A DNA stretch of 64,000 nucleotides, taken from Coptis chinensis. Lineage: Eukaryota > Streptophyta > Magnoliopsida > Ranunculales > Ranunculaceae. Where the stretch lies: the NCBI GenBank assembly GCA_015680905.1, contig CM027377.1:35302501-35366500 (forward strand), written 5' to 3'. Position numbers and translations under genes: made by a program. Position 1 is the stretch's first letter. Each line of letters starts with the position of its first letter. The notes under the pieces are model-generated. The model made no database searches, had not been told where the DNA came from, and saw only the letters and a program-made list of their open reading frames with translations. This document shows positions 23,639 through 36,057 of the stretch, one piece after another.

Positions 23639-26600
23639 TGTAACGCCCGTATTTTTAAAAGACATATTTAATTATTAATTAATTAATTTAATTATTTATT
23701 TTCAAAATTCATCGGATTGGACTCGGGATACGTGGGCCTGGTTTTGGGCCCGAGTCGGTGTTGGGCTTGGGTTTCGGACCCAAGTATATAAACACATTTT
23801 TCTAGAAAATAGGGTTAAGAGAATAATAAAATATTAAAAATGGAGGCAGAGAGAGAAGCTGGTTTGCTGGAGGGTGGAGCGCGACGAATCGGGCTAGGAG
23901 GATTCGCCGAATGAAGGCAATTGAGTAGTTACGTTTTCTTTTTTCATCGAAACTAGAGTGTTATGTGTGAACAAAAACATTTACCGTCGAGTGTGTCGAC
24001 CGGTTTTCCACCAGATTATTTAGTTTTTCGATATCCGGTTAGTTTTATTTTGAACTGTGGAACCTATGAACAGCGCTCATGGAGGCCCCCATGAATTGTA
24101 CTACTATTAGATTATGTTGATTTGTTTTGATGTGGGTTTAGAATCGCTGTTGAAGATTTGTTCAAGCTCTTGAACGAAGGCGTTAATCGTCGGACCGTCG
24201 TTTGATTGTTTTAAATTTGTCTATTTGAATGGAGTCGTTGGTGTTGGGATTATGAGGGATTGATTGAGGGGATGATGGGGAACATTGTCGAATGAGGGTT
24301 GTAATGGGAGCCAGCCGAAGTCTCAGATGAAGCTCTGTTAATGGCGGTCGGATTATCGCCCAATCGGCATTCAAACTTTGCTGTTGGTTTATGTCGATCG
24401 GTTGTTGTTTGAATGGGATTCGGTGTAGTGTGTGTTTGGGTACGGTAGAGTGGCCTGTTAAAGCTTGAAGGAAGCCATTAATGGCGGTGCGATTTTAGAT
24501 CTAGATTTGGAGAAGATGGTGGAGTTAAGAGTTGGGATTTTTGGCTTTGTTAATGTTGTTGGGTTTTCTGCAGGGATTAAAACCGCCTGGTTAAAAATGG
24601 GTGGTGTGTGGAGGTGGTGGTGGCCGGATTTGGGCTGCTGTAGGTGGAGGGAGATGATGAAACGATGATTTCGGCTTTGGGCACGGGTCGGTTTCGGTTT
24701 TGGGCGGTCTAATTTCATAAGTGGTTGGGCGAAATGTTTAGGTGGCTTGGCCGAAATTTCATGGAGGAACTCCAAATTTCGGTTTTAATTTTGTGGGCGA
24801 AAATCTAATTTAAGTGGTTGGGCCATTTCTATTTGTTTTGTAATTTGTGGACCCGATTCGGTTAAATTGATGGGCGAACCATTTGTGTGTTGGACCCGGT
24901 TTGATTAGTTTCTTTTGGGGTCCGATCACTTAACTATTTTGGGCCGTTTAACCTTTGTTGGGGCGATCCATAGGACGTAAATTAGATCTAAATGGGTCCT
25001 TCAATGTTTAGACTTTCGGGGTTTAAAGGTTTGGTTTTGGCCATTAGGTCCGACCTATGACCTTAGCCATGAGCCATACTTTTGTCCCAAATTAGCCATG
25101 AACCATGCATGACCCGACCGTGAACACCGAAAACGCATGGTTTGACTTTGACCGGAGACGGTTTGACTTTGACCAGGGATAGTTTGACTTTGACTAGAGA
25201 CCGGTTTGACTTTGACCATCGACCGTTGACTTTGACGGTTGACTTTGACCTTTGACCATGGACGATTGACTTTGACCTTTGACCATGGACGGTTGACTTT
25301 CACCTTTGACTTTGGCGATGACAGTTTGACTTTGACCATGGCATGTTGAGTTTGACCTTGACCATGAGGTGTTGACCTTTGACCGTTGACTTTGACTGTT
25401 GACCGTTGACTGTGGATGTTGACTTTTCCAGTTTTTCATATGTTTGTTTATATGGATATATATAGTAATAAAATACTGTCGGATATTGTATAACTTGGTT
25501 GGTAAATTATCTAATTTAGATTTGACGTGAGTAGTGTGTAAAGCATATTGGGCTTTGATTGTGGACTGTAGATTGTTTAATTGTACTCACGTTTTATGTT
25601 TGTATATTATATGGACATATGTAGTAATAAAATCTTTGTGGAAGCTTGTACAACTTTTGTTGTCATTATCTAATAAAGATTTGACATTGATATTGTGTAT
25701 TTTGACACGTGACGATATTGAGATGTTAGGAGATATTATATTCCTAATAATGTTATAATGTATGTGATCGTTGAAGCATTGTGACATGATATAATATGCT
25801 TTGGATAGTTGTATTAATGCAAGATCTTGGAGAAATGTATATACACTCCATTATTTTATATGTGAAATGCTAATATAGCATTGGTGAATATTTGCCCACT
25901 GGGGTGTGGTGTAGTCTGATAAGATATTGGCGTGAAAGTATTAAATATGGTTATGAGATATATTGAGATATTTCTAGAGAGTGTGGCTTAGTGCAATAAG
26001 GTAATTGACCTGCACGTGATATAATGAAATGTTTATGAGTCATTAATGTATGACACCTGAATAAATTACGTAACGAAAATCCTAGAACCTGACTACTACA
26101 ACTCATGAGATTTGCCTTGTGTGGGCTTATGTGATATGATTGACCCATGTGTTGGGTGTATATATAAGATGTGATTGACCCATGTGTTGGGCAATCGTAG
26201 CCGAATAGTGGCTTGATATATTCCGTTCGCAAAATAGAACGATGATGCAAATATTTTATGCGAATAGTGGCGGTCTTACATAGATTTGGCTTCCGTGTGA
26301 GGATTTACGGTGTCGCGGCATCCCGGCGAGGGTGGTTACGCATCGAGTGGCTCATTATGTAAAGGGAGGCATGTGGATGTACATGTTCGGCGTTGGGTTC
26401 TGCGATTGTGGTAGCCGGGAAACTAGGTAAGACATAGATACTGACGTGATTTTAGGGACACACAAAGAAAGCCCTGAAATAATCTAATTATGGTAATATG
26501 TTGGTAAATGATATATCTCTAGATAGATGATTTGTATATGGTTGGCCATTATAGTTTAGTTAGAACCTAAAACTCGATGGAGGAACTACATGCCTTATTT

Positions 26601-27296
26601 ATTATGAGTATAGTTTGTTGTGTGGTTAGTGGGAAGTTAAAGGCCTCGGATGGAGGAACTACCGCCTAGATTAGTGTACTTAAGAATGTTAAAAGCTTCC
26701 TGATGGAGGAACTACACCGCCTAGATTATTGTACTTAAGGTTGTTGTATTAGTTGTTGGAAGTTAAAACCGGTGGAGGAACTAACCTACCTTATTTGTTA
26801 TGTATATATATGTATATTATATGTTGTATTTTTAGGGCTACTCACACCAAAGATTGTTTATAATCTTGTCGACCCGATTTGCATGTTTGTTTGCTTATGG
26901 TGTGTTCATTCAATGAACATAGTTGATAAGTTTTGACAGGTTTAGTGTTGAAGAAGGTTGGCTGCTGCTTGTGGTTTGCGTTAGCGTTGCATCTCAGGAT
27001 ATGTTTTGTTTTCCTTTGAGGTGATATAGATTTTCAGTCTAGACAATGTATTTGTACTTTCATTTGAAATTTTACATAAAGAGTATTGAAAAGAGATTTG
27101 TAACCTAATCTTATTTGTAAATTTTTGTAATGAAGAAGACATTTGTTTAATTGAAATTTTATTGGTTTTTAATTATCCGCATATTTTAAAACTGTTTATG
27201 GGTTTTTGGGAGTTGAGAGTGCGTCACACCTCGGAGATCGAAGAGTCGGGGACAAATAATGTTTTTCCGAATTCTGTCGAAATTCGGGGTGTGACA
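23639..27296 (+). mobile_element. Solo LTR, Tekay/Del-like Ty3/gypsy (inserted in LINE ORF1)
   Basis: Begins TGTAACGCCCG, ends GGGGTGTGACA, and is flanked by CCAAG at 23634-23638 and 27297-27301, so it is a single 3,658-bp insertion with a 5-bp target duplication. TG...CA ends, the absence of internal coding sequence and the length fit a solo LTR of a long-LTR chromovirus such as Tekay/Del. The family name is inferred from end sequence and length only. An A-rich 3' part and a TTGAC repeat array (25141-25432) lie within. A relative in inverse orientation is at 42371-44943. Confidence 0.8.
25141..25432 (+). promoter_or_regulatory. Dense TTGAC (W-box core) array in the solo LTR
   Basis: I count about 29 TTGAC words, nearly all on the + strand, in roughly 290 bases, arranged as irregular TTTGACTTTGACC and GTTGACTTTGACC units. 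TTGAC is the core bound by WRKY transcription factors. The array may be a plain tandem repeat that happens to contain the core, or a stress-responsive enhancer of the LTR. Confidence 0.6.
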
Positions 27297-27331
27297 CCAA
27301 GGGTTCAAAAAACAAACATCCTAAGTTCTAA

Positions 27332-30300
27332 ATGATAGGTCCTATTTGTATTTGGAATGTGAGGGGAGCTAATGACTTATTAAAAGCAAAGGAAATCAAT
27401 AAGGTGAGGGTAGATAAGAAGCTGTGTATCTTTGGTTTACTGGAAACGAAAATTAAGTATCCGAAGTATGATCTCATAAGAAAAATTTGCTGCCCTTCCT
27501 GGGAGCATACTAACAACTATGGCAAGAGTCAGGCAGAATTTGGGTTTGTTGGGATCCGTATGTTGTTAAAGTAGTCCATTTAACAGATTTAGAACAGTTT
27601 ATACATTGTAGGGTTACCTATCTTCCAGAGGCAGAAGACTTCTTACTCACAGTGGTATATGCGAGTAATTCTCTATAAGAAAGGATAAAGTTGTGGAAAG
27701 AGGTGTTAGTCATTCAAAGATCGGTACAGAAGCCATGGTGTGTAATAGGGGATTTCAATAACATACTGACTACAGACGAAAGATTAGGTGGAGAACCAAT
27801 GCATCCGAATGAAACGGCTGATTTTAATATATGTCTACAGAATGCGGGGCTTTCGGACATCAAGTCTACTGGATTCTTTTATACTTGGTGGAATAAATCT
27901 ATTGGAATAGCTAGAGTTATGTTGAAGATAGATAGATGCATGGTTAATAATTTGTGGCTAACTCGTTATCCACAAGCTATAGCTGATTTTTTGCCTCAAG
28001 GGGTCTCTGATCACTCTCCAATGCTCCTAACTTGGAATGACTTCTCCAAAAAACCCACTCCTTTCATATTTTGCAATTTTTGGGTTTATCAGACAGAGTT
28101 TAAGACTATGATAGAGGAAGTCTGGGCAACAAAAATCTTTAATAATCCGATGTACAAGTTGATGCAGAAACTCAAGATACTAAAGGAAATGATTCGACCA
28201 TGGGCACGGAGAAACTTCTCCAACTTACATGAGAGAGTAAATGTAGCAAGGCAGAACCTTCAAGATGCTCAAATTTTGCTCCAAAACAAGTCTAATGATG
28301 CCATGTTAGGAGAGGCAGAAAGGGAGGCCATGCAGAAATATATCAATCTTGCAAGAGCATAAGCGATAGATATGGACTAGAAATCTGAGGAAAAATGGAT
28401 GATAGATGGCGACAGATGCACAAGCTATTTTTTCAATTCATTAAAGGAAAAAAATAGCTAAGAAAGGTATATAGACTATTGTCAATGAAAATGGGGAGAC
28501 AGCCCATGGACAGGCAGAAGTGGCAGGGATCATTGTTGATTACTTCACCAGGATGTTGGGCACTGCAGCATAACCAGTTAGGGAAAGAGAGTTCTTCATG
28601 GACTTGAAAGTTCGGAATACTATTGAAGCGACTTTGTGTGATGTTCTAGATGCCAAGGTAACGGGTGCAGAGATAAGAAAGGTATTGTTTGATATGGAGA
28701 ATAACAAAGTGCTTGGACCAGATGGGTTTACTCCATTCTTTTTCAACAATGCTGGGAAATAGTGGGAGACGATGTCGTAAATGCAGTCCAAAATGTTTTC
28801 AGTAACTTCAAGATGTTGCGGGGTATAAATGCAACTTTCCTGTGCCTCATTCCAAAGGTGAGCAATCCTTCAAAAGTGGAAGATTTTCGACCCATAGCAC
28901 TGTGCAACATGATATACAAGTGTGTTTCCAAAGTAATCATTACGAGAATGCAACTGGTGATTTCTGACCTTGTTCATGAGAACCAGTCTACTTTCATCCC
29001 AGGTAGATCTATACAAGACAACATACTCATGGCGCATGAAGTGTTGAGAGGGTATAATAGAAGACATGGTACTCCCAAATGTTCTATTAAACTAGATATC
29101 AGGAAGGCATATGATACGGTAAGTTGGCAATCTATTCTCTACTTACTGGAGAGATTTGGATTCCCCCCCGAAGATGCGCCGATGGATTCATATGTGCATA
29201 AGCTCGCCATTCTATTCTGTCTTGGTGAATGGGTCTCCTGAAGGGTTTTTTGCAGCCCACAATAATAGCCTTGTGGTAACAAACTTTGAATGAATCAACT
29301 ACTAACGTTAATCCTAGATACTAGGACATTATTAACTAAATAACATAAAGTCTTAACAACTTGGAACCAGTCAGCAACTACTCCTTCAAACTCTCCCTTA
29401 AGCTAATTGCTCAGCAATTAGCTTAATTCAACAATGTCACATACTCCAAGTAATCCTCGAAGCTTCTGAAAGGCATCAACCTCCAATGGCTTGGTCATTA
29501 CATCTGCTACCTGATCATTACTTCCACAATGAACCAAAGCAATTAAACCTTCCTTTGTGAGATTCCTCAAGAAATGGTATCTCACATTTATGTGTTTGCT
29601 ACATCCATGCATCACATGATTCTTTGAAAGCTTAATGGTTGAGCTATTATCACATCTGAATGTGTCTTGGTGAATGGGTCCCCATATCTATTTGTGATTG
29701 TCATGAAAATTTTGGGTATTGTAATCAGGGAGAGTATTGCTTCAAAACTCATGCGCTACCATTCTAAATGCAAGAGGACTTTGTTGATGCACTTGGCCTT
29801 CGCTGATGATGTCCTTATTTTCTGCAAAGGGGAAGTAAGCTCTATTGTAGCTCTCAGGGATTGCTTACAGGTCTTCAGTGAAGCGACTGTCCTTAGAATC
29901 AACTCTCAAAAGACTACAATCATGACGGGTGCTATGGAGCATCAAGAAGCAACAGTATTGGCTTAGTTACTGGGTCTGGAACTTGTGAAACCGCCAGTGA
30001 GATATCTCGGCCTCCCACTATTTTTTGATCGTCTGGGTATCAAAGAATGTCAACCTTTGATTGAGAAGATAACATGTAGAATCAAGGATTGGAAAGCTAA
30101 ACTTCTATCCCATGCAGGTAGATTACAATTGATTCTATCGGTTTTGAGCTCTCTAAACATCTATTGGTCTCGAACTTTCATTCTGCCATTAACGGTCCTT
30201 GAACAAGTGGAGAAGATATGTGCCACTTTCCTCTGGAGTGGGATAGAAGCTAAGAGATGTGTGCATCAAGCAAGTTTGAGCACTATATGCAAAACTAAGG

Positions 30301-31888
30301 AGGAGGGTGGTTTAGGCATGATGAATATGGAAACATGGAATAAGGGTGCTCATTGTGGGTTGTTGTTCAAGATAGCAAGTAAAGATAGCAGTGTCTGGGT
30401 CAACTGGATTTGGGAGAATCAGATGAGAAATAAATACTTGTGGACCATGCCAATTCCAGCTGACTGCTCATGGTCATGGAGAAACATCTTGAAGTGCAGG
30501 AAAGAAGCAAGAGAGTTGATTAGATACTCTATCTCAAATGGCGAAGATACGCTGCTTTGGCATGACATTTGGTGTAGTAGTAGTCCATTAATTAACAATG
30601 CTCAAGCAGTAGCAGAAATTCAGCTACCTCCCAATGTGACAGTGAAGGAACTCTTGACAAGTGGAGGGTGGAACAACATAGTGAAAGATTTGCAGTGTCA
30701 CAACCTCAGAGAAGATATCTTGCGCACACCAATTAATCGACACCTCGATAGAGACCAACTGGTGTGGCTTCCTCATCACAGTGGTTCTTTCACTTCAAAC
30801 AGTGCATATCAAGCTTTGAGAAGACAAAGGGAAAAAGTAAAATGGTAGAGACTGGTATGGGGCCGACTGGTAATCCCTCGGCATTCCTTTACTTGTTGGC
30901 AACTGTTCTCCAATAGTCTATCCACCCAAGACAGGTTAGTGCAAAGGAAGATACTCTCTCACTCCTCTTGTTGCTTGTGTCAGCAAAGTAGGGAGTTCTC
31001 TAATCACCTCTACTTTGACTGCACGTATTCTCATGAAATCATCAATGGAATCAAGCAGATTTTGGGTATAGTTACTGATTGCAGAAATTCCAACAGAGAA
31101 TAGTCATCTATTCTGAGATTCTGCAGGGGCTCGAGTTGGGTGACTGAAATATATAAGAGCTACATTTGTGTAGCAGTTGATGGAATCTGAAAAGAGCGAA
31201 ATGCACGTAGGTTTAACAATCAGGGAAGGCCAGCATCAGTGGTTTTGAAAAGAATCCTAAGAAATATGAAAACCTACATTCAGGTGCAAATATCGAAAAT
31301 GGAGGACACAACTGAAGCCAGAAGGTTGTCTCACAGGCTATCGACATCCAGGTCAAGTTTCAAAGAGCGACACAGCAACGCTATCAGTGGATCCCACTAG
31401 AACAAGAACAAGTTAAGTTGAATACTGATGGGTCACTAACAGGAGAGGGTACAGGACATGGTGGAGCAATAAGGAACATAAAGGGCGAAGTTCTAGCAGC
31501 GTTTTCTGGTAGTGGTGGCGAGCGGTCAGTTCTATTCCAGGAACTGAAAGCTATTAAGGTTGGGCTGTGCAGATGTATGGAGATGGGCTTTGAGAATGTA
31601 GATGTGGCCACAAACTCACTTCTAGCAATCCAAATGATAACTAAACTGGCGAAGCCACCATGGAACTGTCTTGATGTGTTAACACACATCTTTGAAATTT
31701 CGAACAAATTTAAAAGCTGTAATTTTGCTCATGTATATCGGGAGACCAAATGAGTCGCTGATCATCTTGCAGGACTCTCTAGTTCCCATGGTATTGATAT
31801 TTTGCATGTTGGTCCTCCTCTAGATAGAGAATTATATAATCTTGTTGAGGAGGATGCAGCGGGTACCATATATGTACGATTTGGTTGA
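27332..31888 (+). pseudogene. LINE ORF2 (endonuclease, reverse transcriptase, RNase H), broken
   Basis: ATG at 27332. The N terminus has endonuclease landmarks (ICIWNVRGAND, then LLETKIK). A second endonuclease part lies in 27691-28362 (CVIGDFNNILTTDER, SDHSPML). The reverse transcriptase is in 28762-29241 (EDFRPIALCNMIYK, FIPGRSIQDN, KLDIRKAYD) and 29667-30848 with the catalytic FADDVLIF and the downstream zf-RVT-like part. RNase H is in 31418-31753 (NTDGSLTGEG, FQELKAI) and then reads past a TGA at 31751-31753 into VADHLAGLSSSHG. Stops at 27572, 28360 and 28571 and several frameshifts inactivate it. Function in an intact copy: target-primed reverse transcription. Confidence 0.85.
29235..29662 (-). 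mobile_element. Ty1/Copia 3' fragment (RNase H end) inserted in LINE ORF2, antisense
   Basis: On the minus strand, 29418-29615 encodes the end of a Copia polyprotein: SKHINVRYHFLRNLTKEGL, then HCGSNDQVADVMTKPL, the RNase H C terminus next to the 3' LTR. Sequence up to about 29274 would be its 3' untranslated part. The block is bracketed by a 17-base direct repeat (TGTCTTGGTGAATGGGT) at 29218-29234 and 29663-29679 that belongs to the LINE reverse transcriptase. Confidence 0.75.
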
Positions 31889-31948
31889 TTAATGCAGGTA
31901 GGGGTAGGGGTCCGCCTAACCCTAGCTTAAATTTTTTAAAAAAAAACA

Positions 31949-32540
31949 GGTTTACCCTTTTTCTTTGGGTTCTCAAATGACTTTGTGACCTAGAAAATTG
32001 TGGAATTAATTGAAAGTCATAATCAGATTTAAATAATACTACTACAAAAATAACCTATATGTAAACTTGAATAGAATAAGAAAACAATGCATACGGTCAT
32101 AAAGGCTAGGTGCACGACTTGGTGGTGAATACAATTTTAGAGAATCAGATTTAATATTCTCTGTTGGATCTCGTTCAAAGAAAAGAATATCGAAATGAAG
32201 ACAAATATCACAATGAAAATAATAAATATTAGAACACAGGAGAAATTTGATATACTTTATTCTCAAAAGTCTCAATCAGAACCAGGTTCTTAACAAATTC
32301 TGATGAGTTGTGAATCACTCTTTCATAAAGAAATAACTATAACAATAAGCTTTCACGATCACTTACAATACATAAAGTAAAAATAACAATAAAAGAGATT
32401 AGACAAAAACACATTTTGTTGAGTATCCAGATTCAAATTAATTAGACCTTTAATAGGAGGAAACGACTCCTTTGTAAATGTAGTATTCATTAAGAAAAAT
32501 AATAATAAATCAATAACCATTGTCATCAAACTATTTACAT
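31949..32540. other. AT-rich spacer, nothing recognised
   Basis: Noncoding DNA between the LINE tail and the next LTR. No open frame of note and no terminal repeats found. Confidence 0.4.
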
Positions 32541-32545
32541 ATCAC

Positions 32546-33555
32546 TGAAGTTGGTTATTATAGTGGTTGAGTCTTTTGAAGTTTATTGAGTAGAAGTTCA
32601 TCCTAAATCTTAAGATGGAAGGAATGGTGATAAATGAAAACAATAACTTTTTAACTTTTTTTTATTCATCTTTTATTCTATTACTAATAAGTTATTGAAA
32701 TACTAGTGTTTAAGAGAGGAAAACATTGAAAACAAAAAGTTGAATTGTGTAGAATTAAAACATGAAATAAATAAAAGGAAATAAGGAGAAAATTTTATCA
32801 CCAAGTTACACTCATTGATGAGTGCTACTAGTGTTCTTGAGATTGAATGACAAGAAATGTAAAGACAAGTTGATTGGGATGAAAGAATTGAAAACAACAA
32901 GTATTAAAAACAAGTATTTGAAACAAGTATTGAAATGAAATGAAAACAATAAAACAAGATAGATTGAAATAAATAACAATACAAGAAAATAAATTACAAT
33001 AATGTAAATCTACCTAAGAAAGGATGATAAAATTGATATCAATTTTTGGGTTATCAAACAAAAAATTGGATAATGTTTTCTCTCTCTACTTTTTGCTTTT
33101 ATATTTCTACTTTTACAATGACTGATTTACCCCTGCTTCTATAATCAAGACACCTCACTCCTTTGCTTTTTACTTTTACTTTTCCATTTTCCTTTTGTTT
33201 TTTCTCTTTCTTCTTGAGCAAGCTAGGTTTTGAGCAAGTCTTTTTTTGTGACAAGGTCATCCATCTCTAGTCTTCTGAGTTAAGGACATAACTTTCAATC
33301 TTCTGGGTTTGAGTCCTTGACCTTTGACTTTGACTTTGATTTTTTCAACATTTTTTCATGGAAGCTTGAGTCCTCATAAGAAGCGTTAATAAAACTCCTT
33401 TTGGCACTAAAATGAATCTTTTATGATAAGTGGTCTGAAATGACATGTAACATACAAAAGACAGTACAAGCTATGAGTTGTTTGTTTATTATCCGTAAGA
33501 AGGGTTGTAATGCAGTAATGTAAAGGTAATAAAATGCACATTTGGGAGCTGATCA
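32546..33555 (+). mobile_element. Solo LTR, ~1-kb family X, copy 1
   Basis: Starts TGAAGTTGGTTATTATAG, ends TTTGGGAGCTGATCA, and is flanked by ATCAC at 32541-32545 and 33556-33560. TG...CA ends with a 5-bp duplication and no coding content indicate a solo LTR. It is recognisably related along its length to 36980-37803. Superfamily not assigned. Confidence 0.75.
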
Positions 33556-33560
33556 ATCAC

Positions 33561-33968
33561 ATCAAATACACAAATTGTTTAGTTTCATAAAACATTACAT
33601 TTTGCAAAAAATATTTTAAAAATAAAATTTACACTAACAACGAGAAACGAATACTGAGTTGTGGTTCTTAGATATAGTGTTATGTGTTGAATAATGATTT
33701 AAATCAATCTAGACATCTTTAATATGTCATTGACTTGCAGAAATCAACCATCTTTAGATTCTACGAACATCAAAGCAATAATAGTGTCGTGTGAGATGTA
33801 ATATATGTATGCTCGAGGAGGTATCACAAAATTGGAAAACCACAAACTTCATACACTCCTCTTAACGATACATTTTTATAACATAAGGATGTAAAACTTG
33901 TTTTTGCTTTGGACTTTGTTTTTTTCATAAAGCATAATCGAATTTTAAAACCGTAACAAATGTCCATA
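33561..33968. other. Spacer between LTRs
   Basis: About 400 bases of AT-rich DNA with no gene recognised. Confidence 0.4.
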
Positions 33969-33973
33969 GGTAT

Positions 33974-35247
33974 TGATAAACACCCAAAACTGTGTTATAA
34001 AGCCCGTAGAGATACTACATATTGGTTAATTATATGTTTAATAAATGTAAATTAATTGTATTTTTGTGTTACTTTCATAGATTTCGTTAGTTAATGACGA
34101 AATTATAGCAAACCTTGCATTTTAACATAAAAAAGTTGTATGGAATAGTGCTTGAACTTGAAGTCTTCTCTCACTGCCCATTTGAAGTTCAAAAAGGCCA
34201 GAATAAAGTCCGTATACTTAACACCGACCATTTCCAGGTTAAATAAAGACAACGATGCAAAAAAGTCGTGAAACTTCTAACGATCATATCTTATGATTCT
34301 GGACTCCAAATTCGGCACATGAATTGTCAAAACGATCAGTGCGGTGAGCTTTAGGCAAAAACGTGAAGTTGTAAAAATCACCAGAGCCCACATGGACCCA
34401 CCATGGGTCAAAGCACGTGGGCCCATTACTTAGTGGTTTCTTCATTATTTGAGCACTACCAAGTGGAGCACTACAAAGTGGAACACTTGTGATTTGCACT
34501 CATTTCCATTTTTTTTTTATATAAGTTAGTTTTTGTAAAACATAGTTTTTGGTTTTTTTTTGTTCTAGTTTTGGAATAGAGAAGTTTGTAAGTTGTTAAT
34601 GGAGTCTCTTCTATTGTTGTAAAAAATCTTATTCTTCTAGATTATAATCTTCAATAAAACTTCTTTATTTTCATGTCATATTCTTGCCTTTAGTTTGTGT
34701 AATCCAAGGATCATGAGCTAAACCCTCCCTTGTGGATGGTTAATGATGCTCATATGAGGAGAAACTCCATTAATGGAGTCTTCATTGTCTTAGGTTTTCA
34801 CAAACTTATTGTCACATCAAACTCCAAAATAGTTTATGATGATAACAAATTAGGACTTGTTAGGTTCTCCTAGAGATAGAGTTATTTAACAACTCCTCAT
34901 GCTAGTAGGTTCTCTTATAGATGAGGGAAATCTACTAGCTAGGGATCAAACTCTAGTCCTCTTCTTGGGTTGTCTATAAACCTAGGAGAAGATGAAAAGA
35001 TGCAAGGAAGTTGCTACATTAATGGAGGATGAATCCTTACTCATAATGGATTTAGCCCTCCACAACTCTCATTCATTTCTTTTGTAACTTTTTAAAATCC
35101 ATCCTTAAGTTAAAACCAGTAGTGTAACAATCCAAAAACCACAAAAATCACTATTTTTATTTTTCCTCTAACCATTTGAGTTTAAATTGATTTCTCTTCC
35201 GCTTGCTTGAGTGTGTTCAACATCACTCATCAAAATATTAAACATCA
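33974..35247 (+). mobile_element. Athila-like LTR (type A), 5' LTR with primer site
   Basis: Begins TGATAAACACCC at 33974 and ends about 35247 (AACATCA). The next bases, 35250-35264 (TGGTGCCGCTGCCGC), are a degenerate match to a tRNA-Asp primer site, the usual Athila primer. There is no purine tract in front, so this is a 5' LTR. About 800 bases of leader follow until another LTR starts at 36058. A related fragment lies inverted at about 44949-46305. Confidence 0.65.
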
Positions 35248-36057
35248 AATGGTGCCGCTGCCGCTTTGAACAAGTTGTGGAAAACTCACGATAACAAGGA
35301 GTCAAAAAGTTGGGGCAATCCCCATTTTCTCAACCTTCCACCATTTTTAGTTTATTCTTGTTGTATATATATTTACTGACTTTTGTTGATAAAATTAACA
35401 TTGCTAATGTGTTTTGATTTTGCTTGGGTTGATCATATTTTTAGATTATCTTGTTTCTTAGCTTTGTAAAACATATTTATGTGATTTATTTGGTTGAGAA
35501 ATGAATCGGGTATTAAATAAGAATTAGTCAACCTAGCTAGCAGGTAAAACAAAAAATTTCAAATGCTCCCTCTAGCTTGTTTGAACAAACTGGTAAGGTT
35601 TTAAGTTTGCTGCAAACTCGACCATTTATAGAAAGAATTTCTCCCTAGGGCCATATATATTTGGATTACCCTGTTTCTAAACTTTCCAAACATATTTTTA
35701 TGTTTAATTTCATTAAGAAAAGAAGCAGGGGTGACCAAATGAATACAGCTATGTTTACCGAAAAACTAAAGAGTGCAGGTCAGTCCACTTTGTGCACCGT
35801 TTGAGGTAATGTAACAGTCTATATTGCACCCAAAAAATATATATGATCTTCTTTATCATCTTAGCTTTGTAATCCATTTTACATAACTGAATTTGATTCA
35901 AAAATGAATTTTGTGGATTTATTTCTGTGACTGTTATGCAGACTGCTAAAAAAAAAGAAAAAAAAAATCAGATCTTGTAACACGATTTTGGACCTGACTG
36001 AACAACTTTTCATTTTTTTTTATCTAAAAACCCTGTGAATTAGCTTTCTAAGTTGGG
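35248..36057 (+). mobile_element. Athila-like untranslated leader fragment
   Basis: Follows the type A LTR and its primer site. No gag is visible. It is cut by the type B LTR, whose left flank is TTGGG (36053-36057). Confidence 0.5.

Larger units (their letters stand above)
21991..27335 (+). pseudogene. LINE ORF1 (DUF4283-type gag-like protein with CCHC knuckle), broken
   Basis: Coding starts at ATG 21991, or the in-frame ATG at 21973. In-frame stops occur at 22231-22233 and 22483-22485, and there is a frameshift near 23040. The middle part (LPYPVVKEVLKKKWKTKGDY, then AIPIWLNLYNVPKDLW) is the domain typical of plant LINE gag-like proteins. It is followed by one CCHC knuckle (CDHCKRFGHKTDRC) at about 22780-22820 that would bind RNA. 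The tail is acidic, then Lys-rich. The solo LTR at 23639 cuts the last codons; the reading frame resumes at 27302 and stops at 27333-27335, overlapping the ORF2 start as ATGA. Confidence 0.8.
21970..31948 (+). mobile_element. Plant LINE (non-LTR retrotransposon), degenerate, split by two insertions
   Basis: Two coding regions in the plant L1-like order: ORF1 with a gag-like domain and zinc knuckle, then ORF2 with endonuclease, reverse transcriptase and RNase H, ending in an A-rich tail at about 31927-31946. It is interrupted by a 3,658-bp solo LTR (23639-27296) and a ~430-bp segment (about 29235-29662). Both ORFs have stops and frameshifts, so the copy is dead. No target duplication was identified. 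Confidence 0.85.

Noticed and set aside
24183-24775. Frames in the left part of the 3.66-kb solo LTR
   Set aside because: Open on both strands with low-complexity content; the element has solo-LTR structure and no conserved protein.
25055-25439. Minus-strand frames with repeated SQS/KVKVNRPWS peptides
   Set aside because: Translation of the TTGAC tandem array, not a protein-coding repeat.
34284-34499. 71-codon minus-strand frame, with a similar plus-strand frame at 46005-46316
   Set aside because: Same LTR segment in two orientations; the open frame is a by-product of LTR sequence.
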